5,452 bases of DNA from an uncultured Clostridia bacterium. Its GTDB lineage: Bacteria > Bacillota > Clostridia > RUG12999. Of the stretch, positions 1-5,452 are shown one piece after another. The notes below the pieces were generated by a model that worked only from the letters and a program-made list of their open reading frames with translations, was not told the DNA's origin and did not search any database. The translations under genes and the position numbers were made by a program. The stretch lies in contig CALLNG010000514.1 in the NCBI GenBank assembly GCA_938005345.1, positions 1 through 5,452 of the forward strand, written 5' to 3'. The stretch's first letter is position 1, and every line of letters starts with the position of its first letter.

Positions 1-1811
1 GCCGGCACTTCAATTTTCTTCGTTCCCTTCAGATATTGCCCTGTAATGGAACGTTCACAGGCTTTGATATCTTCTACTGTTCCCTGTGCAACTACTTCAC
101 CGCCATGAATACCAGCTCCAGGACCAATATCCACAATCCAATCTGCCGCGTACATGGTATCTTCATCGTGTTCCACCACAATCAAGGTGTTTCCCAAGTC
201 CCGCAGATGTTTTAACGCGTCCAGCAGACGATCGTTATCCCGCTGGTGCAACCCGATACTCGGTTCATCCAAAATATATAGAACCCCCATCAGTCCAGAA
301 CCAATCTGCGTTGCCAGCCGGATTCGCTGCGCTTCTCCACCAGAAAGTGTTCCCGCGCTGCGTGAAAGGGTCAAATAATCCAATCCAACATTGACCAAAA
401 ATCCCAGACGCGCCTTGATTTCTTTCAAAATCTGATAAGCAATTTGTTCCTGCTTGGGTGTCAATACCAAATGCTCTAAAAAGTCCATCATTTTCACAAT
501 AGAGAGGGAGGTCAGTTCATAAATATTTTTATCTCCCACCGTTACTGCCAGCACTTCTGGTTTTAAACGCTTTCCCTTACATTCCGGACAAGGAACGTTG
601 CTCATATAGGTTTCAATTTCAGCTTTCGCATAATCAGACTGTGTCTCTGCGTACCGCCGTTCCAAATTGTTGACAATTCCCTCAAATGTTCCCATATACT
701 GTGTACTGCCAAATGACCGTTTGTACTCAAACTGCATTTTCTTTCCCTTACTGCCGTAGAGTATCACATCCACCGCCTCTTTCGGCAGTTCCTCAATTGG
801 GGTATCCAAGCTGAAATCATACGCCTGTGACAACGCATGAAAATACATATAGGCCAGCGAGCTTTCATCCGAGACATTACCCCAGCCACTCGCTAAAATA
901 CCACCTTGCCGGATGGATTTCTTTTTATTTAGTATCCGTTCCGGATCCACCTTCATCATCATACCCAAACCTGCACAAGTCGGGCAAGCGCCATACGGGC
1001 TATTGAAGGAAAACATACGCGGTGACAGTTCTTCGATACTCATACCACAGATACTGCATGCATAATTCTGACTAAATAAAATTTCGTCACCGCCCACGAT
1101 ACTGACATAAGCCAATCCGCCAGCAAGCCCCAGTGCTGTCTCCAGAGAATCGTTCAGACGCGTTTCCACACCTGGACGAATGATAAGGCGGTCTACTACA
1201 ATATCAATATCGTGTTTTTTTGTTTTTTCAAGTGTAATATCCTCTTCCAATTCCCGCATTTCGCCATCGACCCGCACACGGACAAACCCATCTTTTTTTG
1301 CTTTCTCCAGTATTTTTTGATGCTGCCCCTTTTTTGCCCGTACCACCGGCGCCAATATGAGCAAACGGGTTCCTTTCTCATATGCCAATACCTGGTCGCA
1401 TATCTGATCAATGCTTTGCTGCTGAATTTCTACGCCGCATTTGGGGCAATGCGGCACGCCAATGCGTGCATACATCAGCCGCAAATAATCATAAATTTCC
1501 GTTACAGTCCCCACTGTGGAACGCGGATTTTTACTTGTCGTTTTTTGGTCAATGGAAATAGCAGGAGAAAGTCCTTCTATATAATCTATATCTGGTTTTT
1601 CCATCTGCCCTAGGAACTGGCGGGCATAGGCAGACAAAGATTCCACATAACGCCGCTGCCCTTCCGCATAGATCGTGTCAAATGCCAGGGAAGATTTTCC
1701 TGAACCGGAAAGCCCCGTAAAAACCACTAGTTTTTCACGCGGCACATTAATATCTATATTCTTTAAATTATGTTCTCTAGCCCCTTTAATGGTAATCTGT
1801 TCAGAAGACAA
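1..1811 (-). CDS. uvrA: UvrABC excision nuclease subunit A (UvrA), N-terminal 603 codons, cut by window edge
   Basis: UvrA is the cytoplasmic damage-sensing ATPase of nucleotide excision repair; its dimer scans DNA and loads UvrB. Seen in translation: the GAREHNLKNI opening (10-19), Walker A GLSGSGKSS (33-41), Q-loop region DQKTTSKNP (88-96), ABC signature LSGGEAQRIRLA (489-500), Walker B ILDEPS with D515/E516, and H-loop VVEHD (545-549). Cysteine pairs lie at C122/C125, C252/C255, C276/C279 and C408/C411; C252-C279 match the family's first C4 zinc finger, and the outer two CxxC pairs probably form another zinc site (inference). The family is about 940 residues, so the second ATPase half and the C-terminal zinc finger lie beyond base 1. 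I chose TTG at 1811 because GGAG (1823-1820) sits 8 bases upstream and it gives the usual short lead before the core. GTG at 1820, overlapping the uvrB stop, is an alternative. The first in-frame ATG is codon 70, after Walker A, so the start must be non-ATG. No frameshift is seen. Confidence 0.97.
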   Translation of the reverse strand, partial: MSSEQITIKGAREHNLKNIDINVPREKLVVFTGLSGSGKSSLAFDTIYAEGQRRYVESLSAYARQFLGQMEKPDIDYIEGLSPAISIDQKTTSKNPRSTVGTVTEIYDYLRLMYARIGVPHCPKCGVEIQQQSIDQICDQVLAYEKGTRLLILAPVVRAKKGQHQKILEKAKKDGFVRVRVDGEMRELEEDITLEKTKKHDIDIVVDRLIIRPGVETRLNDSLETALGLAGGLAYVSIVGGDEILFSQNYACSICGMSIEELSPRMFSFNSPYGACPTCAGLGMMMKVDPERILNKKKSIRQGGILASGWGNVSDESSLAYMYFHALSQAYDFSLDTPIEELPKEAVDVILYGSKGKKMQFEYKRSFGSTQYMGTFEGIVNNLERRYAETQSDYAKAEIETYMSNVPCPECKGKRLKPEVLAVTVGDKNIYELTSLSIVKMMDFLEHLVLTPKQEQIAYQILKEIKARLGFLVNVGLDYLTLSRSAGTLSGGEAQRIRLATQIGSGLMGVLYILDEPSIGLHQRDNDRLLDALKHLRDLGNTLIVVEHDEDTMYAADWIVDIGPGAGIHGGEVVAQGTVEDIKACERSITGQYLKGTKKIEVP

Positions 1812-1816
1812 ATTTC

Positions 1817-3772
1817 TCACTCCAAATTCTTTTGTAATTCTTTAATCTCGTCTCTAAGTTTGGCGGCCAACTCGAATTCCAGTAATTCTGCCGCTTTTTG
1901 CATTTCACTCGTTAATACCTGGATCCGTTCCTCAACATCGTCGCCTGCCATTGTTTTTTCGGCAATGGGCTCCGCAATGGTCGCCTCTATTTTTTCCCTT
2001 ACATCCTTCACAATCGTTTTCGGCGTGATGTGATGCTGCTCGTTATATGCCATTTGGATTTCCCGGCGGCGGTTCGTTTCTCCGATTGCTCGGCGCATAG
2101 CCTCCGTGATGTTATCCGCATACATGATCACCATTCCTTCGCTGTTTCGTGCCGCACGTCCAATCGTCTGCACCAGCGAAGTCTCACTGCGTAAAAATCC
2201 TTCCTTGTCCGCATCCAAAATGGCAACCAATGATACTTCCGGTATATCCAGACCTTCCCGCAAAAGATTAATGCCAACCAAAACGTCAAATTTCCCCAGC
2301 CGAAAATCCCGGACAATCTCTATTCTTTCCAGCGTCTGTACATCGGAATGCATATATTTCACTTGAACATCACATTCTGTCAAATAGTCCGTCAACGCTT
2401 CCGCCATCTTTTTAGTTAAGGTTGTAACCAACACACGTTGGTTTTTTTCCGCCCGCACTCGTATTTCAGAAAGCAAATCGTCAATTTGTCCTGTAACCGG
2501 ACGCACTTCAATTTCCGGGTCCAGCAACCCAGTTGGACGGATGACCTGTTCTGCAAACACATCCGCCTTTTCTCTTTCATAGTCTGCCGGCGTTGCGGAA
2601 ACATAAATAGCCTGATTGATTTTTTCTTCAAACTCTTGAAAATTTAGCGGCCGGTTATCAAAAGCGGACGGCAGCCGAAATCCATATTCCACCAGCGATT
2701 CCTTGCGGGCCCGATCCCCATTATACATGGCGCGCACCTGTGGGATTGTGACGTGTGACTCATCCACAACTAGTAGAAAATCTTTTGGAAAGTAATCAAT
2801 GAGGGTATGCGGCGTACTACCTGGGGGGCGTCCGCTGATTTGGCGAGAATAGTTTTCGATGCCGGAGCAAAATCCTACTTCGCGCAGCATTTCTATATCA
2901 TAGCGTGTTCGCTGCAACAACCGCTGTTTTTCCACCAATTTTCCCTGTTCCTCATATTCTGCACAGCGCTGCTCTAATTCTTTTTCAATATTCCCAATGG
3001 CGCGCTCCAATTTATCTTTGGTTGTCACATAGTGGGAAGCCGGAAAAATGGCAACGTGATTTCTTCTGCCAATCACATTGCCCGTCACGAAATCCACTTC
3101 GGATATACGATCTATCTCATCACCGAAATATTCCACGCGAATTGCCTTTTCGCTGTTTCCAGCCGGAAAAATTTCTACGACATCCCCGCGCACACGAAAC
3201 CGTCCGCGAATGAATTCCACATCGCCCCGGTCATATTGAATATTGACCAACTGCCGCAACAGTTCCTCCCGCGGTTTTTCCATTCCTGGCCGCAGAGAAA
3301 TTACCATGTTTTTATAATCCACCGGGTCTCCCAAACTATAAATACAACTGACGGATGATACTATAATCACATCCTTCCGCTCAAAGAGCGCAGCCGTTGC
3401 CGAATGGCGCAGTTTGTCGATTTCATCGTTGATGGATGCATCTTTTTCAATATACGTATCTGTGTTAGCAATATAGGCCTCCGGTTGATAGTAATCGTAA
3501 TAGGAGACAAAGTATTCCACTGCATTGTTTGGAAAAAATTCTTTGAATTCCCCGTAGAGCTGTGCTGCCAGCGTCTTGTTATGTGCCAGCACCAAGGTTG
3601 GCTTATTGACACGTTCTATGACATTGGCAACCGTAAACGTCTTTCCTGACCCAGTCACGCCTAGTAGCACTTCCGCCTTAGCATGATTTTTAATCCCTTC
3701 AGCAAGCGCATCGATTGCTTGTGGCTGGTCCCCGGTCGGCTGATAATCCGATACCAATTCAAACTTGTCCAT
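1817..3772 (-). CDS. uvrB: UvrABC excision nuclease subunit B (UvrB), complete, 651 aa
   Basis: UvrB receives damaged DNA from UvrA, probes it with a beta-hairpin using a superfamily 2 helicase fold, and recruits UvrC for dual incision. The length fits the family (about 655-675 aa). Seen in order: the DYQPTGDQPQAI N-terminal motif (9-20), Walker A GVTGSGKT (38-45), the tyrosine-rich beta-hairpin region YFVSYYDYYQPEAY (87-100), Walker B DESH (337-340), SATP motif III (392-395), GINLLREGLDIPE motif V (500-512), QTIGRAARN motif VI with its arginines (535-543), and a C-terminal UVR coiled-coil motif (about 614-649) that in the family contacts UvrC. All key residues are present. The ATG start at 3772 has GGAGG at 3779-3783, 6 bases upstream, and the protein begins as the family does. 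It is first in an operon with uvrA, whose start lies 5 bases after the uvrB stop. A strong promoter lies upstream. Confidence 0.99.
   Translation of the reverse strand: MDKFELVSDYQPTGDQPQAIDALAEGIKNHAKAEVLLGVTGSGKTFTVANVIERVNKPTLVLAHNKTLAAQLYGEFKEFFPNNAVEYFVSYYDYYQPEAYIANTDTYIEKDASINDEIDKLRHSATAALFERKDVIIVSSVSCIYSLGDPVDYKNMVISLRPGMEKPREELLRQLVNIQYDRGDVEFIRGRFRVRGDVVEIFPAGNSEKAIRVEYFGDEIDRISEVDFVTGNVIGRRNHVAIFPASHYVTTKDKLERAIGNIEKELEQRCAEYEEQGKLVEKQRLLQRTRYDIEMLREVGFCSGIENYSRQISGRPPGSTPHTLIDYFPKDFLLVVDESHVTIPQVRAMYNGDRARKESLVEYGFRLPSAFDNRPLNFQEFEEKINQAIYVSATPADYEREKADVFAEQVIRPTGLLDPEIEVRPVTGQIDDLLSEIRVRAEKNQRVLVTTLTKKMAEALTDYLTECDVQVKYMHSDVQTLERIEIVRDFRLGKFDVLVGINLLREGLDIPEVSLVAILDADKEGFLRSETSLVQTIGRAARNSEGMVIMYADNITEAMRRAIGETNRRREIQMAYNEQHHITPKTIVKDVREKIEATIAEPIAEKTMAGDDVEERIQVLTSEMQKAAELLEFELAAKLRDEIKELQKNLE
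1820..1823 (-). promoter_or_regulatory. Ribosome binding site that decides the uvrA start (GGAG, within the end of uvrB)
   Basis: On the minus strand the last uvrB codons read ttg gag tga. The GGAG inside them, extended as GGAGTGAG, is a good Shine-Dalgarno match 8 bases before TTG at 1811. The same site would be too close to serve the alternative GTG at 1820. A ribosome finishing uvrB ends on this site, which suggests translational coupling of uvrB and uvrA (inference). Confidence 0.7.
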
Positions 3773-3778
3773 TTGGCG

Positions 3779-3783
3779 CCTCC
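3779..3783 (-). promoter_or_regulatory. uvrB ribosome binding site
   Basis: GGAGG on the minus strand, with a 6-base spacer (cgccaa) to the ATG at 3772. This is a near-ideal Shine-Dalgarno sequence and fixes the uvrB start. Confidence 0.85.
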
Positions 3784-3813
3784 GTTTCTGCCTCTCTCAG
3801 CCTTTTTCAAACC

Positions 3814-3827
3814 CAAACATTTGTATG
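3814..3827 (-). promoter_or_regulatory. Possible degenerate LexA (SOS) operator at the uvrB transcription start
   Basis: The minus strand reads CATACAAATGTTTG just after the -10. Against the Bacillus subtilis LexA consensus CGAACRNRYGTTYC it agrees at 11 of 14 positions, counting the free position; one half (GTT) is good and the other (ATAC for GAAC) is poor. An overlapping exact dyad ACAT-acaa-ATGT lies in the same place. uvrB is SOS-controlled in Bacillus, and the position over the start site would suit a repressor. The match is weak enough to be chance. Confidence 0.27.
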
Positions 3828-3835
3828 TGTTTCAT

Positions 3836-3864
3836 ATTATACCACATCCCCCTGCTGTTTGCAA
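3836..3864 (-). promoter_or_regulatory. Housekeeping sigma (sigma-A type) promoter of the uvrBA operon
   Basis: On the minus strand, -35 TTGCAA (3864-3859) is followed after exactly 17 bases by a perfect -10 TATAAT (3841-3836). TGG directly before the -10 gives the extended TGnTATAAT form. The -35 matches TTGACA at 4 of 6 positions. Transcription would start near 3829, leaving a 5' leader of about 56 bases before uvrB. The stretch upstream of the -35 is A/T-rich. The promoter lies downstream of the terminator at 3918-3965, so uvrBA starts its own transcript. Strength and start point are inferred from sequence only. Confidence 0.8.
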
Positions 3865-3902
3865 GATTCTATACAAGAAAAAATCGGTTTCCTTTTTACT
3901 AC

Positions 3903-3927
3903 TTCTTTATGCTTTTTTCATAAAGAA
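3903..3927. repeat. AT-rich inverted repeat after the terminator T-tract
   Basis: A perfect 9-bp inverted repeat, TTCTTTATG / CATAAAGAA, with a 7-base loop (a T-run on the plus strand, A-rich on the minus). On the minus strand it directly follows, and partly includes, the U-rich tail of the terminator hairpin at 3928-3965. Being A/T-rich it would be a weak hairpin. It may be a back-up fold, part of the terminator tail, or chance in A/T-rich DNA. Confidence 0.5.
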
Positions 3928-3965
3928 AAAGCTGCTTCTTACTATCCACAATAAGAAGCAGCTTT
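3918..3965 (-). terminator. Intrinsic (Rho-independent) terminator upstream of uvrBA
   Basis: A perfect 14-bp inverted repeat: AAAGCTGCTTCTTA at 3928-3941 and its complement at 3952-3965, around a 10-base loop. On the minus strand the stem's 3' side runs into CTTTTTCTTTATG, the U-rich tract of a terminator. On the plus strand the stem is followed by ctatgtaaaaa, with no T-run, so it acts for minus-strand transcripts. It starts at the base after the TAG at 3966 of the small CxxC reading frame and lies 222 bases beyond the gapN stop. It should insulate uvrBA from gapN. Confidence 0.85.
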
Positions 3966-4082
3966 CTATGTAAAAATAATGAGGCAATGCCGGCAATTGC
4001 CGGTCAAATGAGGGGATTACATTTCTTTAGACGGCTCAATTACACTTTTTGTTCCACATTTTTTGCAAAAAATTATAAGCAT
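3966..4082 (-). pseudogene. Possible broken zinc-ribbon microprotein (CxxC...CxxC), interrupted by an in-frame TAA
   Basis: From ATG at 4082 the minus strand encodes MLIIFCKKCGTKSVIEPSKE and a Met, then TAA (4019-4017). In the same frame it continues SPHLTGNCRHCLIIFT to TAG (3968-3966). Ignoring the TAA, this is a 38-codon unit with C6/C9 and C30/C33, the two-knuckle layout of a small zinc ribbon. The terminator stem begins at the very next base, as expected for a real gene end. Only a weak ribosome binding site (GGA, 8 bases ahead) is seen, and TGA lies four codons upstream of the ATG. Alternatives are a 21-codon peptide ending at TAA, a decayed gene, or chance pairing of two CxxC groups. 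No known family was recognised, and zinc binding is inference. Confidence 0.3.
3983..4003. repeat. Perfect 14-bp palindrome with an adjacent near-repeat
   Basis: CCGGCAATTGCCGG at 3990-4003 is a perfect 14-bp palindrome. Next to it, GGCAATGCC (3983-3991) and GGCAATTGCC (3992-4001) form a tandem near-duplicate, each itself a dyad. It is G/C-rich against A/T-rich surroundings. It falls within the second CxxC of the small interrupted frame (codons for GNCRHC), so codon content may explain it. Otherwise it could be a protein-binding site or a short cruciform. Confidence 0.6.
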
Positions 4083-4104
4083 TATTTTCCATCAGCCAAT
4101 TACA

Positions 4105-4152
4105 TGCGCTATGGCTCTAGGTAATAATCCATCTCACTAAAACCATAGCACA
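4105..4152 (-). other. Strand-biased RNA hairpin downstream of gapN
   Basis: On the minus strand TGTGCTATGGTTTTAG (4152-4137) can pair with CTAGAGCCATAGCGCA (4120-4105) around a 16-base loop: 16 consecutive pairs, 13 Watson-Crick and 3 G-U. On the plus strand those three positions would be A-C mismatches, so the structure favours RNA read in the direction of gapN. It begins about 36 bases after the gapN stop. No U-tract follows, so it is not a standard intrinsic terminator. It may protect the 3' end of the gapN mRNA, slow or stop transcription with a factor, or belong to the leader of the small downstream frame. Confidence 0.5.
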
Positions 4153-4187
4153 AGTATTTCTGCTGAGGAAGGAATAATTTAACTTTC

Positions 4188-5452
4188 TTAAATTTGGTTC
4201 AGCACAATTGATTTCACCGTAGAACTTGCTTCCAGTGCATAACGGATCCCCTGAACGCCAATGCCGGAGTGTTTGGTTCCTAGAAAAGGGAAATGGTCCG
4301 GTGAGCGCTCGCTTTTTCCATTGATGTTAACGGTTCCAGCTTCCAACTGATGCACTACCGAAAACACTTCCCGGATATTGTTCCCAAACACAGATGCCTG
4401 CAACCCATATTCGCTTTTGTTTGCGATGCGGACAGCCTCTTCCACTGATTTCACGCGCAGGACTGGTAAAACCGGTCCAAATGGCTCGTCCCAAGCTAGC
4501 CGCATCTTTTCCGTCACATGATCGGCGCAGATTGGATAAATCAAATTCCCCCCGCGTCCGCCGGTAGAAAAAATTTCTGCCCCTTGCATCTGCGCTTCCT
4601 GCACCAATTCCATGACAAAGTCTGCCGCTTCCTGATTTATAAGCGGTGTCACCATACATCCATCATACGGGCTGCCTACAGATATTTCCTTCATTTTTTC
4701 CTTTAAACGGGCAACAAAAGTTTCTGCAACGCTTTCCAACACCAAAACCCGCTTGATTGCCGTACACCGCTGGCCAGAATAGCCAAATGCACCGCTAATA
4801 ATTTGAGAAACCGCTTGATCTATATCTGCATCCGGCAGCACGATTGCTGCATCTTTCCCCCCCAGTTCCATAACCAAAGGAATCATGCCTGCGCCTTTAG
4901 CAATACGCTGCCCAACCTGCGTACTACCTGTAAAGTTTATCATGGCAATGGCAGGTTCAGCAAGTAAATGCTGCCCAATTTCTTTTCCTGCGCCAGTTAC
5001 TGTACAAAGCAATCCGTCCGGCAGTCCGGCGTCCTGTAAACATTTGACCATACATAAGGATACAACCGACCCCTGTGATGGTGGTTTTAATACAACTGCA
5101 TTTCCCATCACAAGAGCCGGCGCAATTTTACTCATAGCTAAATTGATGGGATAATTGAAGGGGGATACCGCTAAAATCACCCCGATTGGAGTACGCTGCA
5201 CAATCGCTGTTTTATGGGCGGTATCTTCCCCCAGTACACCTCCCTCCACCACTTCTCCTGCTAGGGTTTTGGCAAACTGCACCGTATCGCGTATCAGACT
5301 AGCAGTACGGGCCACCTCCGAGCGGCCGCTATTGATATCCTTGGCAATCTCTTTCACCAGCAGTTGGGCCAGTTCTTCTTGATGGTCTTCCAATAAGTCG
5401 GCGCAGCGCAGCAATATCTCACCGCGTTTGGCAAGCGGTACTTCTCGCCATT
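4188..5452 (-). CDS. gapN: NADP-dependent non-phosphorylating glyceraldehyde-3-phosphate dehydrogenase (GapN), N-terminus beyond window
   Basis: GapN oxidises glyceraldehyde-3-phosphate straight to 3-phosphoglycerate, giving NADPH and bypassing the ATP step of glycolysis; it is a cytosolic aldehyde dehydrogenase. 420 residues are visible, counted from the Trp codon at 5450. Catalytic residues: Asn99 in SPFNYP, Glu195 in ELGGKD, Cys229 in SGQRCTA. Each is 55 less than Asn154/Glu250/Cys284 of Streptococcus mutans GapN as I recall it, and 420+55 equals that enzyme's 475 residues, so about 55 residues are missing. Substrate phosphate ligands also match by position: Arg48, Tyr100, Arg228, Arg382. 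The tail FPFLGTKHSGIGVQGIRYALEA is GapN-like. KPPSQGS (122-128) lacks the Glu typical of NAD-specific relatives, fitting NADP use; Ser125 replaces the usual Thr. The TTG at 5414 is not the start, since the frame stays open with family-like sequence (WREVPLAKRGEILLRCADLLE) to the edge. The stop is TAA at 4188. Confidence 0.94.
   Translation of the reverse strand, partial: WREVPLAKRGEILLRCADLLEDHQEELAQLLVKEIAKDINSGRSEVARTASLIRDTVQFAKTLAGEVVEGGVLGEDTAHKTAIVQRTPIGVILAVSPFNYPINLAMSKIAPALVMGNAVVLKPPSQGSVVSLCMVKCLQDAGLPDGLLCTVTGAGKEIGQHLLAEPAIAMINFTGSTQVGQRIAKGAGMIPLVMELGGKDAAIVLPDADIDQAVSQIISGAFGYSGQRCTAIKRVLVLESVAETFVARLKEKMKEISVGSPYDGCMVTPLINQEAADFVMELVQEAQMQGAEIFSTGGRGGNLIYPICADHVTEKMRLAWDEPFGPVLPVLRVKSVEEAVRIANKSEYGLQASVFGNNIREVFSVVHQLEAGTVNINGKSERSPDHFPFLGTKHSGIGVQGIRYALEASSTVKSIVLNQI

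Larger units (their letters stand above)
3773..4187. other. Structured intergenic region between gapN and uvrB (415 bases)
   Basis: In minus-strand order it holds a short A/T-rich spacer, a 16-pair hairpin (4152-4105), a possible broken CxxC microgene (4082-3966) containing a G/C palindrome, an intrinsic terminator (3965-3918), a small A/T inverted repeat (3927-3903), the uvrBA promoter (3864-3836) and the uvrB leader with its ribosome binding site. No tRNA, rRNA, recognised riboswitch class or transposon end was seen on either strand. Confidence 0.8.

Noticed and set aside
86..394. 102-codon open frame on the plus strand
   Set aside because: It is antisense to the uvrA signature/Walker B/H-loop region, which is unmistakably coding on the minus strand.
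1212..1613. 133-codon open frame on the plus strand
   Set aside because: It lies wholly antisense to well-conserved uvrA sequence and its Phe- and Cys-rich translation resembles no protein; it is a shadow of uvrA codons.
3683..3973. Plus-strand open frame spanning the uvrB start and the spacer
   Set aside because: It crosses the uvrB N-terminus, the promoter and the terminator, and gives a low-complexity Phe/Leu/Lys-rich translation with no family features.
4071..4076. TATAAT on the minus strand within the small CxxC frame as a promoter
   Set aside because: The possible -35 (TTGGCT, 16 bases upstream) is poor and the start would fall after the ATG; it is probably chance in A/T-rich sequence.
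3773..4187. Known riboswitch or T-box leader for uvrBA
   Set aside because: The terminator lies upstream of the uvrBA promoter, not between promoter and gene, and the 56-base leader is too short for a known riboswitch class.
5412..5414. TTG as a start codon for the aldehyde dehydrogenase
   Set aside because: The frame continues upstream to the window edge with sequence typical of the family, and the protein would lack about 67 residues.
1..5452. CRISPR array, insertion sequence, phage or defence system
   Set aside because: No regular spaced repeats, transposase or integrase motifs, terminal inverted repeats or target duplications were seen; the genes are ordinary repair and metabolic genes.

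Overview
The window looks like chromosomal DNA from a low-to-moderate GC Gram-positive bacterium, most likely a member of the Clostridia (Bacillota). This rests on an overlapping uvrB-uvrA pair of the Firmicute type, strong purine-rich ribosome binding sites, a TTG start codon, and a non-phosphorylating GapN of the streptococcal/clostridial kind. No species can be named from the sequence alone. All recognised genes lie on the minus strand, so the natural reading direction runs from high to low coordinates.

Layout in transcription order. (1) 5452-4188: gapN, NADP-dependent non-phosphorylating glyceraldehyde-3-phosphate dehydrogenase. Its first ~55 residues lie beyond the window edge; its catalytic and substrate residues are intact. 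(2) 4187-3773: a 415-base non-coding stretch that is more structured than an ordinary spacer. It holds a 16-pair hairpin whose G-U pairs favour the minus-strand RNA, a tiny reading frame that looks like a CxxC...CxxC zinc-ribbon microprotein interrupted by TAA, a 14-bp perfect palindrome inside that frame, a 14-bp-stem intrinsic terminator starting at the base after the frame's final stop, and then the promoter of the next operon. (3) 3772-1817: complete uvrB, the damage-verifying helicase-like subunit of nucleotide excision repair. (4) 1811-1: uvrA, the damage-sensing ABC ATPase. 603 codons are visible (first ATPase half, UvrB-binding region and insertion domain), and the rest lies beyond base 1.

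uvrB and uvrA form one operon. An extended -10 promoter with 17-bp spacing sits about 65 bases before uvrB, and the uvrA ribosome binding site overlaps the uvrB stop region, so the two partners are probably made from one mRNA with coupled translation. UvrA2 (with UvrB) finds bulky lesions and loads UvrB, which verifies damage and recruits UvrC; uvrC is not in the window. A weak LexA-like dyad over the predicted transcription start would fit SOS control but is not convincing alone. gapN is separated from uvrBA by a terminator and is a metabolic neighbour rather than a functional partner.

There is no sign of a mobile element, CRISPR array, tRNA, rRNA or new defence-type system. The only part that may be undescribed is the structured interval between gapN and uvrB.
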